64,000 bases of DNA from Algoriphagus mannitolivorans DSM 15301 (GTDB taxonomy: Bacteria; Bacteroidota; Bacteroidia; Cytophagales; Cyclobacteriaceae): assembly GCF_000429425.1 (NCBI RefSeq), contig NZ_KE386903.1, positions 7,071 through 71,070 on the forward strand, written 5' to 3'. Each line of letters begins with the position of its first letter. Position 1 is the stretch's first letter. The notes beneath the pieces were generated by a model that was not told where the DNA came from, searched no databases, and worked only from the letters and a program-made list of their open reading frames with translations. Below, piece after piece: positions 27,132-35,253 of the stretch. The translations under genes and the position numbers were made by a program.

Positions 27132-28898
27132 TCAATCTTTTATGGAAAAAAATTCCTTGTCTTCCCGGATTTCTTGAAAAATAGGATCCATGTACGCTCG
27201 ATTTGCCAGCTGATTATTTGACTGGATTGCTTTCTTGAGTTGAATCAATGCAATTTCCTTTTGTCCGGATTCTGCTGCTATCATCGCCAATCCATAATAC
27301 CCATACCCAAAATCCCGACCCACAATTACAGACTCTTCAAAAGCCATATTGGCCAGGCTATATTCTCCTATTAAAAAGTAGGCTAAGCCCTGGTTGAAAT
27401 AGTCTTTAGGATCATTGAATTTATACTGGAATCGTAAGGTTGCAAGCTTGTAGTCCCCTCTCAAAATATCCAATGCTCCTCGTAAAGACTCATTGGCGCG
27501 GACAAATTCAGGGTTCTGAACCCCTGTACTTGCATCTGAAAGTTTCTTGTAGGCTTCCCAATATTCTCCTCTTAAAGCTAAAATCTGCCCCAAGTTGTGC
27601 AGGCTGTATGAATTTGGTTCTATTCTCATCGCCTGTTCCAATAATCTTTCCGCTTCTTCCCATAGCACTTCCTTGGATTGATTATCCAAAGTTCGCTGCG
27701 CCTGCCTCATGCGAACCACTGCCACATTGTTGTAAGGTAAGGGAGACCTAAACAACTCGGTCATTTTGGAATAAATCGAAGCTTTTTCTTCCAGACTATT
27801 GGAAGCTTCCGCAGCTAAAGCCCACTCCGCAAAAGAAAGCTGACTTGTGGCAGAAGGATTTTTCATTGCCTCTAGCAATCTGGTGGTTTGCTCCAAATTC
27901 AAGCCCTGTCTCGGTCTGGCGACTATTTCAAGCTTGGCTGACCGGAGTGCGGGAAACAGATCCCTTTCAACTTGAGAAAATCCTGAAATCTTTCTCAGTC
28001 TTGAGCTCTGCTCCAGATAAGACTCCCCACTTGTCAAAACGGCATACATCTCATCCTTTTTTTGCGTGGAGATCCCTTCGTAATCTCTCAAAAGCAGACG
28101 TAGGTCAAACCAGTCATTCCATCGTGAATTGACAATAATGGAAGAATCCGGAAACGAGCGGAGTTTGTTTTTGAGGAATTTGAATAGATTTTGAGCCCGA
28201 TCCATTCCAAGTTTGCTGCTTTTGCCCTCAGAAGATTCGGGTGATTGAATCCCGGTGATTTTGACTGAGATCAGATTGGGATATTCTTTTAAAAACTCAT
28301 CCAGCTTTTTAAGCTCATTTTGGAAAGCCAAACTGGACCTTACCTGTGAGGAACCCATGTCAAACGGGAAAGAAAAAGTCCCTCTTTGCTCCATTTCTCG
28401 ATCCAACTGGCCTGTGGTGATATACAATCCCACATTGGGAATGGGTTCATCTGGATACACTTCCCCAAGTTTTACCATTAATTGAGGAGCAATTATCCCT
28501 TTGGCAATTGTCTTTTTCTCCAAAGCAGGAGAATTAGCCTTTTTCCCTTGAAAATATTGCAGTTCTAAAGTCCCTGAATTCATCCAAGGCTGAAACCCCA
28601 GATTTATTTTTTTTGAAAATTCATAATAAGCCAAATCCTTACGCAGAGAAATTTCCCCTAAATCCAACTTTTGGTTTTCATCAAAGTAAACCAGCTTTAA
28701 TCTTGGGGACTTAGCTGCAATGCTGGACTCTACTGGTATTTTACCTCTGATTTCGAATCTTATAGAGTCCCCTTCCAACTTTAGCTTGCTGGGAGATAGC
28801 TGAGTATTTTCTAAATATTTAAACTCCTGAGATATCTGAAAGCCAAAAACCGGAACGGTAATCAGGAATAAAAAAACAACTGGAAGGACTCTAAACAT
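27132..28898 (-). CDS. exported OmpA-like/TPR protein
   Basis: A roughly 588-residue envelope protein. From ATG 28898 it has a signal peptide (MFRVLPVVFLFLITVPVFG); 12 codons more are open upstream. Residues about 20-170 are beta-rich with no family I recognise. About 190-330 resemble the OmpA C-terminal fold (FQNELKKLDEFLKEYPNL...KITGIQSPES, then DRAQNLFKFLKNKL), as in DUF3868/OmpA-type pilus-associated proteins of Bacteroidota. About 375-585 form TPR repeats (WEEAERLLEQAMRIEPNSYSLHNLG, FNQGLAYFLIGEYSLANMAFEE). Divergent from the PspC-like gene. Role unknown; peptidoglycan association is inferred from the OmpA-like part. Confidence 0.65.
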   Translation of the reverse strand: MFRVLPVVFLFLITVPVFGFQISQEFKYLENTQLSPSKLKLEGDSIRFEIRGKIPVESSIAAKSPRLKLVYFDENQKLDLGEISLRKDLAYYEFSKKINLGFQPWMNSGTLELQYFQGKKANSPALEKKTIAKGIIAPQLMVKLGEVYPDEPIPNVGLYITTGQLDREMEQRGTFSFPFDMGSSQVRSSLAFQNELKKLDEFLKEYPNLISVKITGIQSPESSEGKSSKLGMDRAQNLFKFLKNKLRSFPDSSIIVNSRWNDWFDLRLLLRDYEGISTQKKDEMYAVLTSGESYLEQSSRLRKISGFSQVERDLFPALRSAKLEIVARPRQGLNLEQTTRLLEAMKNPSATSQLSFAEWALAAEASNSLEEKASIYSKMTELFRSPLPYNNVAVVRMRQAQRTLDNQSKEVLWEEAERLLEQAMRIEPNSYSLHNLGQILALRGEYWEAYKKLSDASTGVQNPEFVRANESLRGALDILRGDYKLATLRFQYKFNDPKDYFNQGLAYFLIGEYSLANMAFEESVIVGRDFGYGYYGLAMIAAESGQKEIALIQLKKAIQSNNQLANRAYMDPIFQEIREDKEFFSIKD

Positions 28899-28940
28899 TC
28901 TGATATCCAATGGACTTATAGAATATACTCGCATTTTTTA

Positions 28941-28948
28941 TATTTTTG
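28941..28948 (+). promoter_or_regulatory. -7 box TATTTTTG upstream of pspC-like gene
   Basis: Matches the Bacteroidota -7 consensus TAnnTTTG and lies 24 bp before the ATG at 28972. No clear -33 TTTG partner is visible. Confidence 0.4.
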
Positions 28949-28971
28949 GAACGACTAAACCACCACAAACC

Positions 28972-29190
28972 ATGGAAAAGCTGAAATTATTCTTCGAAGA
29001 AAGAGCATTTGGGGTCTGCTCAAAGCTGGGGGAAAAGCTAAATTTCCCTATAGACAGCATTCGTCTCTTCTTCATATATTCTTCTTTTGTCACTTTAGGA
29101 TCACCGGTGATAGTCTATGTGACACTGGCCATGACAATGAAAATCAGAAAATTCTTCCGTAAGATGAACAATCCTGTGCTTTTCGACTAA
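28972..29190 (+). CDS. PspC domain protein
   Basis: A 72-residue membrane protein consisting of one PspC domain: FGVCSKLGEKLNFPIDSIRLFFI, then a hydrophobic segment (YSSFVTLGSPVIVYVTLAM, residues 41-59) and a basic tail. PspC proteins take part in envelope-stress signalling in enterobacteria; in Bacteroidota the small stand-alone forms are of unknown role. Its last 4 bp overlap the convergent glycosyltransferase gene, and its likely terminator lies inside that gene at 29249-29284. Confidence 0.82.
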   Translation: MEKLKLFFEERAFGVCSKLGEKLNFPIDSIRLFFIYSSFVTLGSPVIVYVTLAMTMKIRKFFRKMNNPVLFD

Positions 29191-30191
29191 AGATCTGCGA
29201 AGGTCTTTTTTCTTAAGACAAAAAAGTGCCAAAAAATTAAATTAACCGAGCCTGAACGTGGAATTACTTGTTCAGGCTTTTTTATGTGGGTTTTTGAAAA
29301 AAGATGCCTGGTCTGAAAAAAATCCCGATACCCCTTTCCTACCGCTCTAGCCAAATCCATCTTTCCGGCAATCAAATATCCCAAAGCCGAGGCAAGCTCG
29401 ATCCCAATTTTTATCAGGAACACTGCCCAGAACTTTCCAGAAGCCTGGTTCTTATAGAGCATACTTAAACTATTCCGAATATTCAGATACAACTTTCTCG
29501 GACTAGTCCTCGCAAGGGTGGCTCCACCTTGATGATAGACAGCGACCTTTCCCAAATACCCAATCTTCTTTCCCTCGAGTCTCAATCTCCAGCATAGATC
29601 TATTTCTTCCATATGGGCAAAAAAATGAGCATCGAAGCCATCCTGTCTAAAAAAATCAGCTGCTTTGATGACCATACATGCTCCAGATGCCCAGTCCACC
29701 TGAGCCTCATCATTGTATTGGCCATGATCATCTTCCAGCACATTCCAAATCCTTCCTCGGCAATAGGGATATCCCAAGGCATCCAAATATCCTCCCCCAG
29801 CACCTGCGTAGTCGAATTTACCCTTGTCTTGCCATGAAAGAATTTTAGGCTGAAGAGCCGTGTATTCCGGGTGAGCATCCATCCAGGACACCATATCAAC
29901 ATCCCAGCTACCAATTACCTCCACATCGGAATTCAACAAAATAAAATACTCGTACTGTCCCCGCAACTGCTCTAAACCCCAATTATATCCACCTGCATAG
30001 CCAAAGTTGGAAGCAAGTTCAATCAACCTTATTTGTGAAAATTGATTTTTGAGAAATTGAACCGATGAATCTGTGCTGGCATTGTCAATCACCCAAACGT
30101 CAAATTGGCTGAACTTAACTACCGATGGCAAAAACACCGGCAAGACCTTTTCACCATTGTAGTTCAGGATGACAATAGCACATTTTTTCAT
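29187..30191 (-). CDS. family 2 glycosyltransferase
   Basis: A 334-residue GT-A fold enzyme that transfers a sugar from a nucleotide sugar, typically in surface-polysaccharide assembly. Visible features are the N-terminal IVILNYNGEKVL, VWVIDNASTDSSV (nucleotide-binding), FILLNSDVEVIGSW (the metal-binding D-x-D region), DWASGACMVIKA and HMEEIDLCWRLRL around residue 195-207 (general-base region). This is the rhamnosyltransferase-like subgroup. A hydrophobic C-terminal segment (residues 250-275) may bind the membrane. Substrate unknown. Its 3' end doubles as the terminator region of the convergent PspC gene. Confidence 0.88.
   Translation of the reverse strand: MKKCAIVILNYNGEKVLPVFLPSVVKFSQFDVWVIDNASTDSSVQFLKNQFSQIRLIELASNFGYAGGYNWGLEQLRGQYEYFILLNSDVEVIGSWDVDMVSWMDAHPEYTALQPKILSWQDKGKFDYAGAGGGYLDALGYPYCRGRIWNVLEDDHGQYNDEAQVDWASGACMVIKAADFFRQDGFDAHFFAHMEEIDLCWRLRLEGKKIGYLGKVAVYHQGGATLARTSPRKLYLNIRNSLSMLYKNQASGKFWAVFLIKIGIELASALGYLIAGKMDLARAVGKGYRDFFQTRHLFSKTHIKKPEQVIPRSGSVNLIFWHFFVLRKKTFADL
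29249..29284 (+). terminator. terminator for pspC-like gene, inside the GT2 gene
   Basis: Stem AGCCTGAAC/GTTCAGGCT with a 12-base loop followed by TTTTTTATG on the plus strand, about 60 bp after the pspC-like stop. It lies within the coding sequence of the opposite-strand glycosyltransferase. Confidence 0.7.
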
Positions 30192-30279
30192 GTGTGGGTT
30201 ATTGGTTTTTAAGAAGCTTTTTGGAATCTGAAAAGAGAAATTTTCATACCACTCCTAAGGTTCGGAATCCTGTTCAGTA

Positions 30280-30630
30280 TCATCCGAACATATTTCCCAA
30301 ATCCATTCCAGGGATATTAGGAATCATACCTTCAGTAGCAGTCTTCATTTCGGCTTTGATTTTCAGTTCAATCGCCTCCATAGCTTTGTTGGTAGCTGCA
30401 ACAATTAGGTCTGACAACATTTCTTTGTCTTTTGGAGTCAAAAGAGATTCATCCATCTCGATTTTTAGGACTTTTCTGGCTCCATTGACTTGCACTTTCA
30501 CCAATCCGGCTCCGGCCTCTCCTTCTGCAGTCAGGTACACCAATCTGGCCTGTACTTCTTTAATTTTTGCTTGGGCTTCTTTCACTTTGCCCATCATTCC
30601 CATGAAGTCAAACATTTCTTTTTTATTCAA
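30280..30630 (-). CDS. nucleoid-associated protein, YbaB/EbfC family
   Basis: A 116-residue protein with the YbaB fold: N-terminal helix with KVKEAQAKIKEVQARLVYLTAEGEAGAGLVKVQVNG split across residues 15-50, central KVLKIEMDESLL, then a C-terminal helix (LIVAATNKAMEAIELKIKAEMKTAT) and a methionine/glycine-rich tail (GMIPNIPGMDLGNMFG). YbaB forms tweezer-like dimers that bind DNA. In many bacteria the gene pairs with recR or dnaX, neither of which is seen here. It begins at the ATG at 30630. Confidence 0.92.
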   Translation of the reverse strand: MNKKEMFDFMGMMGKVKEAQAKIKEVQARLVYLTAEGEAGAGLVKVQVNGARKVLKIEMDESLLTPKDKEMLSDLIVAATNKAMEAIELKIKAEMKTATEGMIPNIPGMDLGNMFG

Positions 30631-30807
30631 ATATATCGTTTAAAACATCTGTAATTCCCCAGAATAATTTCCGGTCATTGGAGATGGAAGATACTTTAAA
30701 ATAATATCCTTCCGTTTATGAAAATACCTAAGGATATTCCTTTAATATCTCCAACCCCCAAAAGATTTATTCGTCTTTATTATCAATTACCCAAAAACAA
30801 TCAACCT

Positions 30808-31089
30808 ATGAAAACCCTTGAAATAATCGAAAAAGAAGCGCTTCCTAATTTGAAATTCTCGAAAATAGAAGTTCTCCAAGATCCCGAAAAAAGGAAATTA
30901 AGAGCTGCTAGCCTCGATAGAGCACAAACCTTAGGTAATCTTTCCCACACCAAAGTCAACATTACTTTCGAAACTGAAGATCACCAACATTATGTAGTAA
31001 ACACTACTGTCTGGGCAGTTGGAAGCGACTTCATTTCTCTGAAAAGCGGCATTTTCATCCCGATTCAGTGTATTCATGAAGTGAATTAA
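30808..31089 (+). CDS. hypothetical protein, 93 aa
   Basis: A small soluble protein without a family I recognise. It has a mixed charge pattern (EIIEKEALPNLKF ... PEKRKLRAASLDRAQTLGN), then a beta-rich C-terminal half with VNITFETEDH, VNTTVWAVG and a closing GIFIPIQCIHEVN. No signal peptide, membrane helix or metal motif is visible. The frame extends upstream to 30718, but MKTLEIIEKEA at 30808 is the more natural start. Its last 4 bp overlap the stop of the convergent hisS gene. The compact overlap with an essential gene supports it being real. Confidence 0.6.
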   Translation: MKTLEIIEKEALPNLKFSKIEVLQDPEKRKLRAASLDRAQTLGNLSHTKVNITFETEDHQHYVVNTTVWAVGSDFISLKSGIFIPIQCIHEVN

Positions 31090-32453
31090 CTTCCTTGAAT
31101 CAGTTGGATAGCAGCTTCGATTTCTAAGTTTACTTGCTCCCCTGTACTGAGGTTCTTCACAGAAACAGAATTATCTTTGATTTCATTATCTCCACAAATC
31201 CCCACAAAGGGGATTTCTTTTTTTGCAGCAAATTCCAATTGCTTTTTGATTTTGGCCTGATCTGGATAAATCTCGGTTTTCACTCCAGCTTTTCGAAACT
31301 GATTCAAGAGAGAAAGTGCATATCCAAAACCCTTCTCATCAAAATAAGCAAGCAGCAGTTTGGTACTATTCAGGCTGTCTTCCGGGAAAAGTTTAAGTTC
31401 TTCCAACACATCGTACAAACGATCCACTCCAAAAGAAAAACCTACTCCCGACACGCCTGGAAGGCCAAATACCCCGGTCAAGTTATCATATCTTCCTCCT
31501 CCACTGACCGAGCCAATGGATACTCCATTCACTTTTACCTCGAATATGGCTCCGGTATAATAAGACAAGCCACGAGCCAGCATGATGTCAAAATCAACAA
31601 AATCCAGGTTTTCCCCCATTTGATCCAGAATTTCAAACACCTCCTCCAGTTCTTCTACGCCTTTTAGGCCTGTTTCGGAATCTTTTAAGAAAGTTTTTAG
31701 AAACTCAAGCTTCCCGGAGAGATTGCTTTCCAAGGAAACCAAAGGAGCTAATTTCTGTATAGCATCTATTCCAAAACCTCGCTGTGCCAGCTCTTCCTGA
31801 ACTTTTTCCCAACCAATCTTATCCAGCTTATCAATTGCTACGCATAGAGGACCTTCTTTTCCTGCCTCCCCGATCGCTTCGGCAATTCCGGTAAGGATTT
31901 TTCGGTTATTGATTTTGATTTGGTAATCGGCCAGTTTCAGCTTAGCAAATACCTTTCGGATCATCAGGATGATTTCCGCTTCGCAAACCAAGCTTTCGGT
32001 ACCCACTACGTCTGCATCACACTGATAAAATTCCCTATATCTTCCCTTCTGAGGTCGATCAGCTCTCCAAACTGGCTGTATTTGATACCGCTTAAAGGGA
32101 AAAGTCAATTCATTCCTATTCATCACCACATAGCGGGCAAAAGGCACCGTCAAATCATACCGCAAGCCTTTTTCGGACACCTTCGGCAAAACCGCCTGAG
32201 TTCCTGCACTGAGATCTTCCAGATTTACATCTTTTAGAAAATCACCGCTGTTAAGAATTTTAAACAGAAGTTGATCACCTTCGTCTCCGTACTTCCCGGT
32301 AAGTGTGCTGAGATTCTCCATTGCCGGAGTTTCTATCTGCTGGTATCCAAAAAGCTGAAAAGTTTCTTTGATGGTATCCAAAATATAAGTTCGTCGCGAC
32401 ATTTGGACAGGTCCAAAATCACGGGTTCCTTTGGGAAGACTAGGCTTTTGCAT
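31086..32453 (-). CDS. hisS: histidyl-tRNA synthetase
   Basis: Class II aminoacyl-tRNA synthetase of 455 residues charging tRNA-His. Motif 1 is near residues 40-60. Motif 2 is WRADRPQKGRYREFYQCDAD, about residues 128-147, and the histidine-A loop LARGLSYYTGAIFEV is around residues 290-305. Motif 3 is SGGGRYDNLTGVFG then GVGFSFGVDRLYD at about 318-345. The C-terminal anticodon-binding domain runs from about 365. Length is normal. A -7-like TAAATTTG lies at 32478-32485 on the minus strand, 25 bp upstream of the start. Confidence 0.97.
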   Translation of the reverse strand: MQKPSLPKGTRDFGPVQMSRRTYILDTIKETFQLFGYQQIETPAMENLSTLTGKYGDEGDQLLFKILNSGDFLKDVNLEDLSAGTQAVLPKVSEKGLRYDLTVPFARYVVMNRNELTFPFKRYQIQPVWRADRPQKGRYREFYQCDADVVGTESLVCEAEIILMIRKVFAKLKLADYQIKINNRKILTGIAEAIGEAGKEGPLCVAIDKLDKIGWEKVQEELAQRGFGIDAIQKLAPLVSLESNLSGKLEFLKTFLKDSETGLKGVEELEEVFEILDQMGENLDFVDFDIMLARGLSYYTGAIFEVKVNGVSIGSVSGGGRYDNLTGVFGLPGVSGVGFSFGVDRLYDVLEELKLFPEDSLNSTKLLLAYFDEKGFGYALSLLNQFRKAGVKTEIYPDQAKIKKQLEFAAKKEIPFVGICGDNEIKDNSVSVKNLSTGEQVNLEIEAAIQLIQGS

Positions 32454-32572
32454 GAGCTAATTTTGGTGAATGAGGGCCAAATTTAAGCCAAAATCCCAAA
32501 AAACCGGCCCGGAAGCTCCAATAAGCTCAGAATAAAGTTTGAAGATTTTTAGGCAGAAAGAATTTGTATTTC

Positions 32573-32580
32573 TATCTTTG
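32573..32580 (+). promoter_or_regulatory. -7 box TATCTTTG upstream of the 47-aa gene
   Basis: A perfect TAnnTTTG match 40 bp before the ATG at 32620. The -33 region is weak, with no TTTG at the expected distance. Confidence 0.5.
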
Positions 32581-32619
32581 CGCCTCATTTCGAATCCAAA
32601 AACTTAAACATATACAGCC

Positions 32620-32763
32620 ATGGGTGTTACTACTCTTAAAAGAAAATTGAGAAGAAAAAGACAGAGCCAAAATGCTCGAGTGATCAAAATCAAGCAGTTG
32701 AGCGCTAAGCCTGTAATCAAGAATGTGGACATTGAAGAGCTTAAAGCTTCTTTCAACAAATAA
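32620..32763 (+). CDS. 47-aa conserved-looking basic protein
   Basis: ATG at 32620, TAA at 32761-32763. The product begins MGVTTLKRKLRRKRQSQNAR and contains 14 lysine or arginine residues in 47, concentrated in the first 25. It then has an IKQLSAKPVIKNVDIEELKA segment. It has its own promoter-like box (32573-32580) and its own strong terminator (32786-32810), which supports a real, probably well-expressed gene. Composition resembles small ribosome-associated proteins, and I believe similar short proteins occur across Bacteroidota, but I cannot name a function. It is easily missed by annotation because of its length. Confidence 0.7.
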   Translation: MGVTTLKRKLRRKRQSQNARVIKIKQLSAKPVIKNVDIEELKASFNK

Positions 32764-32785
32764 TTCTTCCTCACTGAAAGGAATT

Positions 32786-32810
32786 AAGCCTGAGCAATCA
32801 GGCTTTTTTT
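32786..32810 (+). terminator. terminator of the 47-aa gene
   Basis: Stem AAGCCTGA/TCAGGCTT with loop GCAA, followed by a run of T, 22 bp after the stop codon. Confidence 0.85.
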
Positions 32811-32819
32811 ATGTCTATT

Positions 32820-33338
32820 TTAGACCAGATTCGAAAGATTTCCTCTTTTTCCAAGCTCCACCACTCGCAGGTTTAGGATCTTACCACCATCCAGCTCAAA
32901 AAGCATCATGGTTCTCATGTGGTGAAATCCCTGTTGTCCTATCGCTCCGGGATTTAAATAAAGACAGTTTAAAGCCTTGTCAAACTCTGCTTTGCAGATA
33001 TGGGAGTGACCACAGATGAATACCTGAGGCCGGAATTCCTTTATTTTTTCTTTTACTCCCTTCGCATACCGGGGTGGCTTGCCCCCAATATGGGTCATCA
33101 GGACTCTAACTCCCTCCACTTCAAAGTCCAGCCACTCAGGAAAAACCGACTGGACTTTTTGATCATCAATATTCCCGAAAACACCTCTTAGGGTCTTCTC
33201 AGCAGGTAATTGATCCAAGATCGAAACATCTCCCACATCTCCGGCATGCCAAATTTCATCCACATTCTCTAAATAGGTAAGCGTTTTGTGATCTAGGTAA
33301 CTGTGAGAATCTGAAATCAGGGCGATCTTTTGAGGCAT
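32820..33338 (-). CDS. metallophosphoesterase, YfcE/MJ0936-type phosphodiesterase
   Basis: A 172-residue calcineurin-like phosphodiesterase. All metal-ligand blocks are seen in order: ISDSHSYLD (residues 8-16), WHAGDVGD (31-38), FGNIDD (55-60), LMTHIGGKP near 81 and FICGHSHICK near 109-118. Small bacterial members hydrolyse phosphodiesters with two divalent metals and often have no assigned physiological substrate. The gene is alone on its strand, and its 3' end abuts the terminator of the 47-aa gene. Confidence 0.9.
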   Translation of the reverse strand: MPQKIALISDSHSYLDHKTLTYLENVDEIWHAGDVGDVSILDQLPAEKTLRGVFGNIDDQKVQSVFPEWLDFEVEGVRVLMTHIGGKPPRYAKGVKEKIKEFRPQVFICGHSHICKAEFDKALNCLYLNPGAIGQQGFHHMRTMMLFELDGGKILNLRVVELGKRGNLSNLV

Positions 33339-33404
33339 TTTGAAACGAAAGGCTGTAAATTTTCATTTCAATATGCAGGACCTAACTCAAAAAGACAATA
33401 AATC

Positions 33405-33800
33405 ATGAAAAGACAATTTTTCCTTATCCTAGTCCTCAGTATGCTAAGCGGAATCGCTTATGGACAAACTGCTGAAAAAGACTCCATTCAAGTGATCTCG
33501 ATCGAGAAATTTGAAAAAATGTCCTTCAAGAAAAAAAATATGGTAGTGGATGTCCGAACCCCGGAGGAAATTGCAGAAGGGCATCTGCCCGGCGCATTGA
33601 ATATCAATTTCCTAGGTGACAACTTCAGCTCAGAAATAAACAACCTAAATAAAAACAAAACTTACCTCCTCTATTGCTGGTCCGGTAGTAGAACCCGAAG
33701 AGCGGCCGACCAAATGCAAAAAGCCGGATTCAAGAAAGTTTACATGCTTGAGGGAGGAATTACCGCTTGGAAAGAAGCAGGAAAGCCAATTGAACAATGA
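33405..33800 (+). CDS. exported rhodanese-domain protein
   Basis: A 131-residue periplasmic protein: signal peptide MKRQFFLILVLSMLSGIAYG, then one rhodanese domain with VVDVRTPEEIAEGHLPGALNI and the active-site loop YCWSGSRTRRAA, whose cysteine can carry a persulfide. Single-domain exported rhodaneses of this type are common in Bacteroidota; their sulfur acceptor is usually unknown. The stop codon overlaps the start of the aldehyde dehydrogenase gene (ATGA at 33797-33800), implying coupled translation, although one product is exported and the other cytoplasmic. Confidence 0.9.
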   Translation: MKRQFFLILVLSMLSGIAYGQTAEKDSIQVISIEKFEKMSFKKKNMVVDVRTPEEIAEGHLPGALNINFLGDNFSSEINNLNKNKTYLLYCWSGSRTRRAADQMQKAGFKKVYMLEGGITAWKEAGKPIEQ

Positions 33801-35167
33801 AAGTGATCCAATCTATCAATCCTTATTCTGGAGAAATCCTAAAAGAATACCCACTTTTTTCTGAAAAAGAAATTGAAACTCATTCCGAAAAAGCACAAAA
33901 AGCTTTTGAGGATTGGAAAAACACGCCTTTAAAAGAAAGATCTTCTTTATTGAAGAAAGCAGGGGCAGAACTTCGGGATAATATGGAGCATTATGCCCGG
34001 TTGATTTCACTTGAAATGGGAAAAGTCATCCAAGAATCCCGTGCAGAAATCGAAAAATGCGCCTGGGTTTGTGACTTCTATGCAGAAAATGGAGAAGATT
34101 TTCTCCAAGAGGTAAAGATTGACCTTCCGGATGGAAAAAAGGCAAAAGTGGTTCACCAGCCCTTGGGAGTCATTTTGGCTGTAATGCCCTGGAACTTCCC
34201 TTTTTGGCAGGTTTTTCGTTTTGCTGCTCCTACTTTGATGGCAGGAAATACAGCTCTTCTCAAGCATGCCTCCAACGTTCCACAATGCGCCTTGGCAATT
34301 GAGGAAGTTTTTAAAAATGCCGGATTCCCTGAAAATATTTTTAAATCCTTATTGATAGACTCCAAGGCTACTCTGAAGCTTTTGGAAAACCCCATCATCA
34401 AAGCGGTCTCCCTGACTGGCAGTGAAAAAGCCGGAGCTGCAGTAGCTTCCACAGCCGGAAAACATATCAAAAAATCTTTGCTTGAGCTGGGAGGAAGTGA
34501 TCCATTTATCGTGCTATCCGACGCTGATCTGGAAAAAGCTGCTCAAACTGCCGTCAAATCCAGGATGATCAATTTTGGCCAAAGTTGTATCGCCGCCAAA
34601 AGATTTATTGTAGAAGATAAGGTTTACGACCAGTTTTTGGATTTATTCAAAAAGCATCTCAGTGCTTTGAAAAAAGGTGATCCTCTCTCAGGAAATGCTG
34701 ATTACGCCTGCATGGCAAGACCTGATTTGGCTCAGGAACTCTACGAGCAAGTTCAAAAATCTGTAAATGCGGGTGCCAAAATCGAACAGGGTGGCACAGC
34801 ACCTACTGAAGGAAAGGCAGAATTTGAACCGACCATATTGACCCAGATCCCTGAAGACGCTCTTGCCTATTCCGAAGAACTTTTTGGACCGGTGGCTTCC
34901 ATTTACAAAGTAAAGGATGTAAATGAAGCGATCAGGCTGGCTAATGCTACTGAATTTGGGCTGGGAGGCTCCTTGTGGACTCAAGACCTTGAAAAAGGCA
35001 ATCAAATCGCCATGAAAATTGAAACCGGAGCAGTATTCCTGAATTCCATGGTAGCTTCAAATCCTTGGCTTCCCTTTGGAGGCATCAAAAAGTCAGGGTA
35101 TGGCAGAGAATTGAGCCGACATGGCATTCTCGAATTTGTCAACGCCAAGACCATTTATCTGGGTTAA
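33797..35167 (+). CDS. gabD: NAD(P)-dependent succinate-semialdehyde dehydrogenase (aldehyde dehydrogenase family)
   Basis: A 456-residue aldehyde dehydrogenase, matching the short GabD-like subgroup. Active-site residues seen are N133 (MPWNFPFWQ), general base E230 (LLELGGSDPFIV) and nucleophile C264 (NFGQSCIAAKR). The C-terminal PFGGIKKSGYGRELSRHG is typical of succinate-semialdehyde dehydrogenases. The likely reaction is oxidation of succinate semialdehyde to succinate, feeding the TCA cycle; other short aldehydes are possible. The gene is translationally coupled to the upstream rhodanese gene. Confidence 0.88.
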   Translation: MKVIQSINPYSGEILKEYPLFSEKEIETHSEKAQKAFEDWKNTPLKERSSLLKKAGAELRDNMEHYARLISLEMGKVIQESRAEIEKCAWVCDFYAENGEDFLQEVKIDLPDGKKAKVVHQPLGVILAVMPWNFPFWQVFRFAAPTLMAGNTALLKHASNVPQCALAIEEVFKNAGFPENIFKSLLIDSKATLKLLENPIIKAVSLTGSEKAGAAVASTAGKHIKKSLLELGGSDPFIVLSDADLEKAAQTAVKSRMINFGQSCIAAKRFIVEDKVYDQFLDLFKKHLSALKKGDPLSGNADYACMARPDLAQELYEQVQKSVNAGAKIEQGGTAPTEGKAEFEPTILTQIPEDALAYSEELFGPVASIYKVKDVNEAIRLANATEFGLGGSLWTQDLEKGNQIAMKIETGAVFLNSMVASNPWLPFGGIKKSGYGRELSRHGILEFVNAKTIYLG

Positions 35168-35253
35168 TTTCCTTCGAGGACAAAGAATCGGGCAACTTTT
35201 GCAAATGCCCGATTCCTTCCTATTTTTACGAGCCAAAATTTTGTCATTAAACC

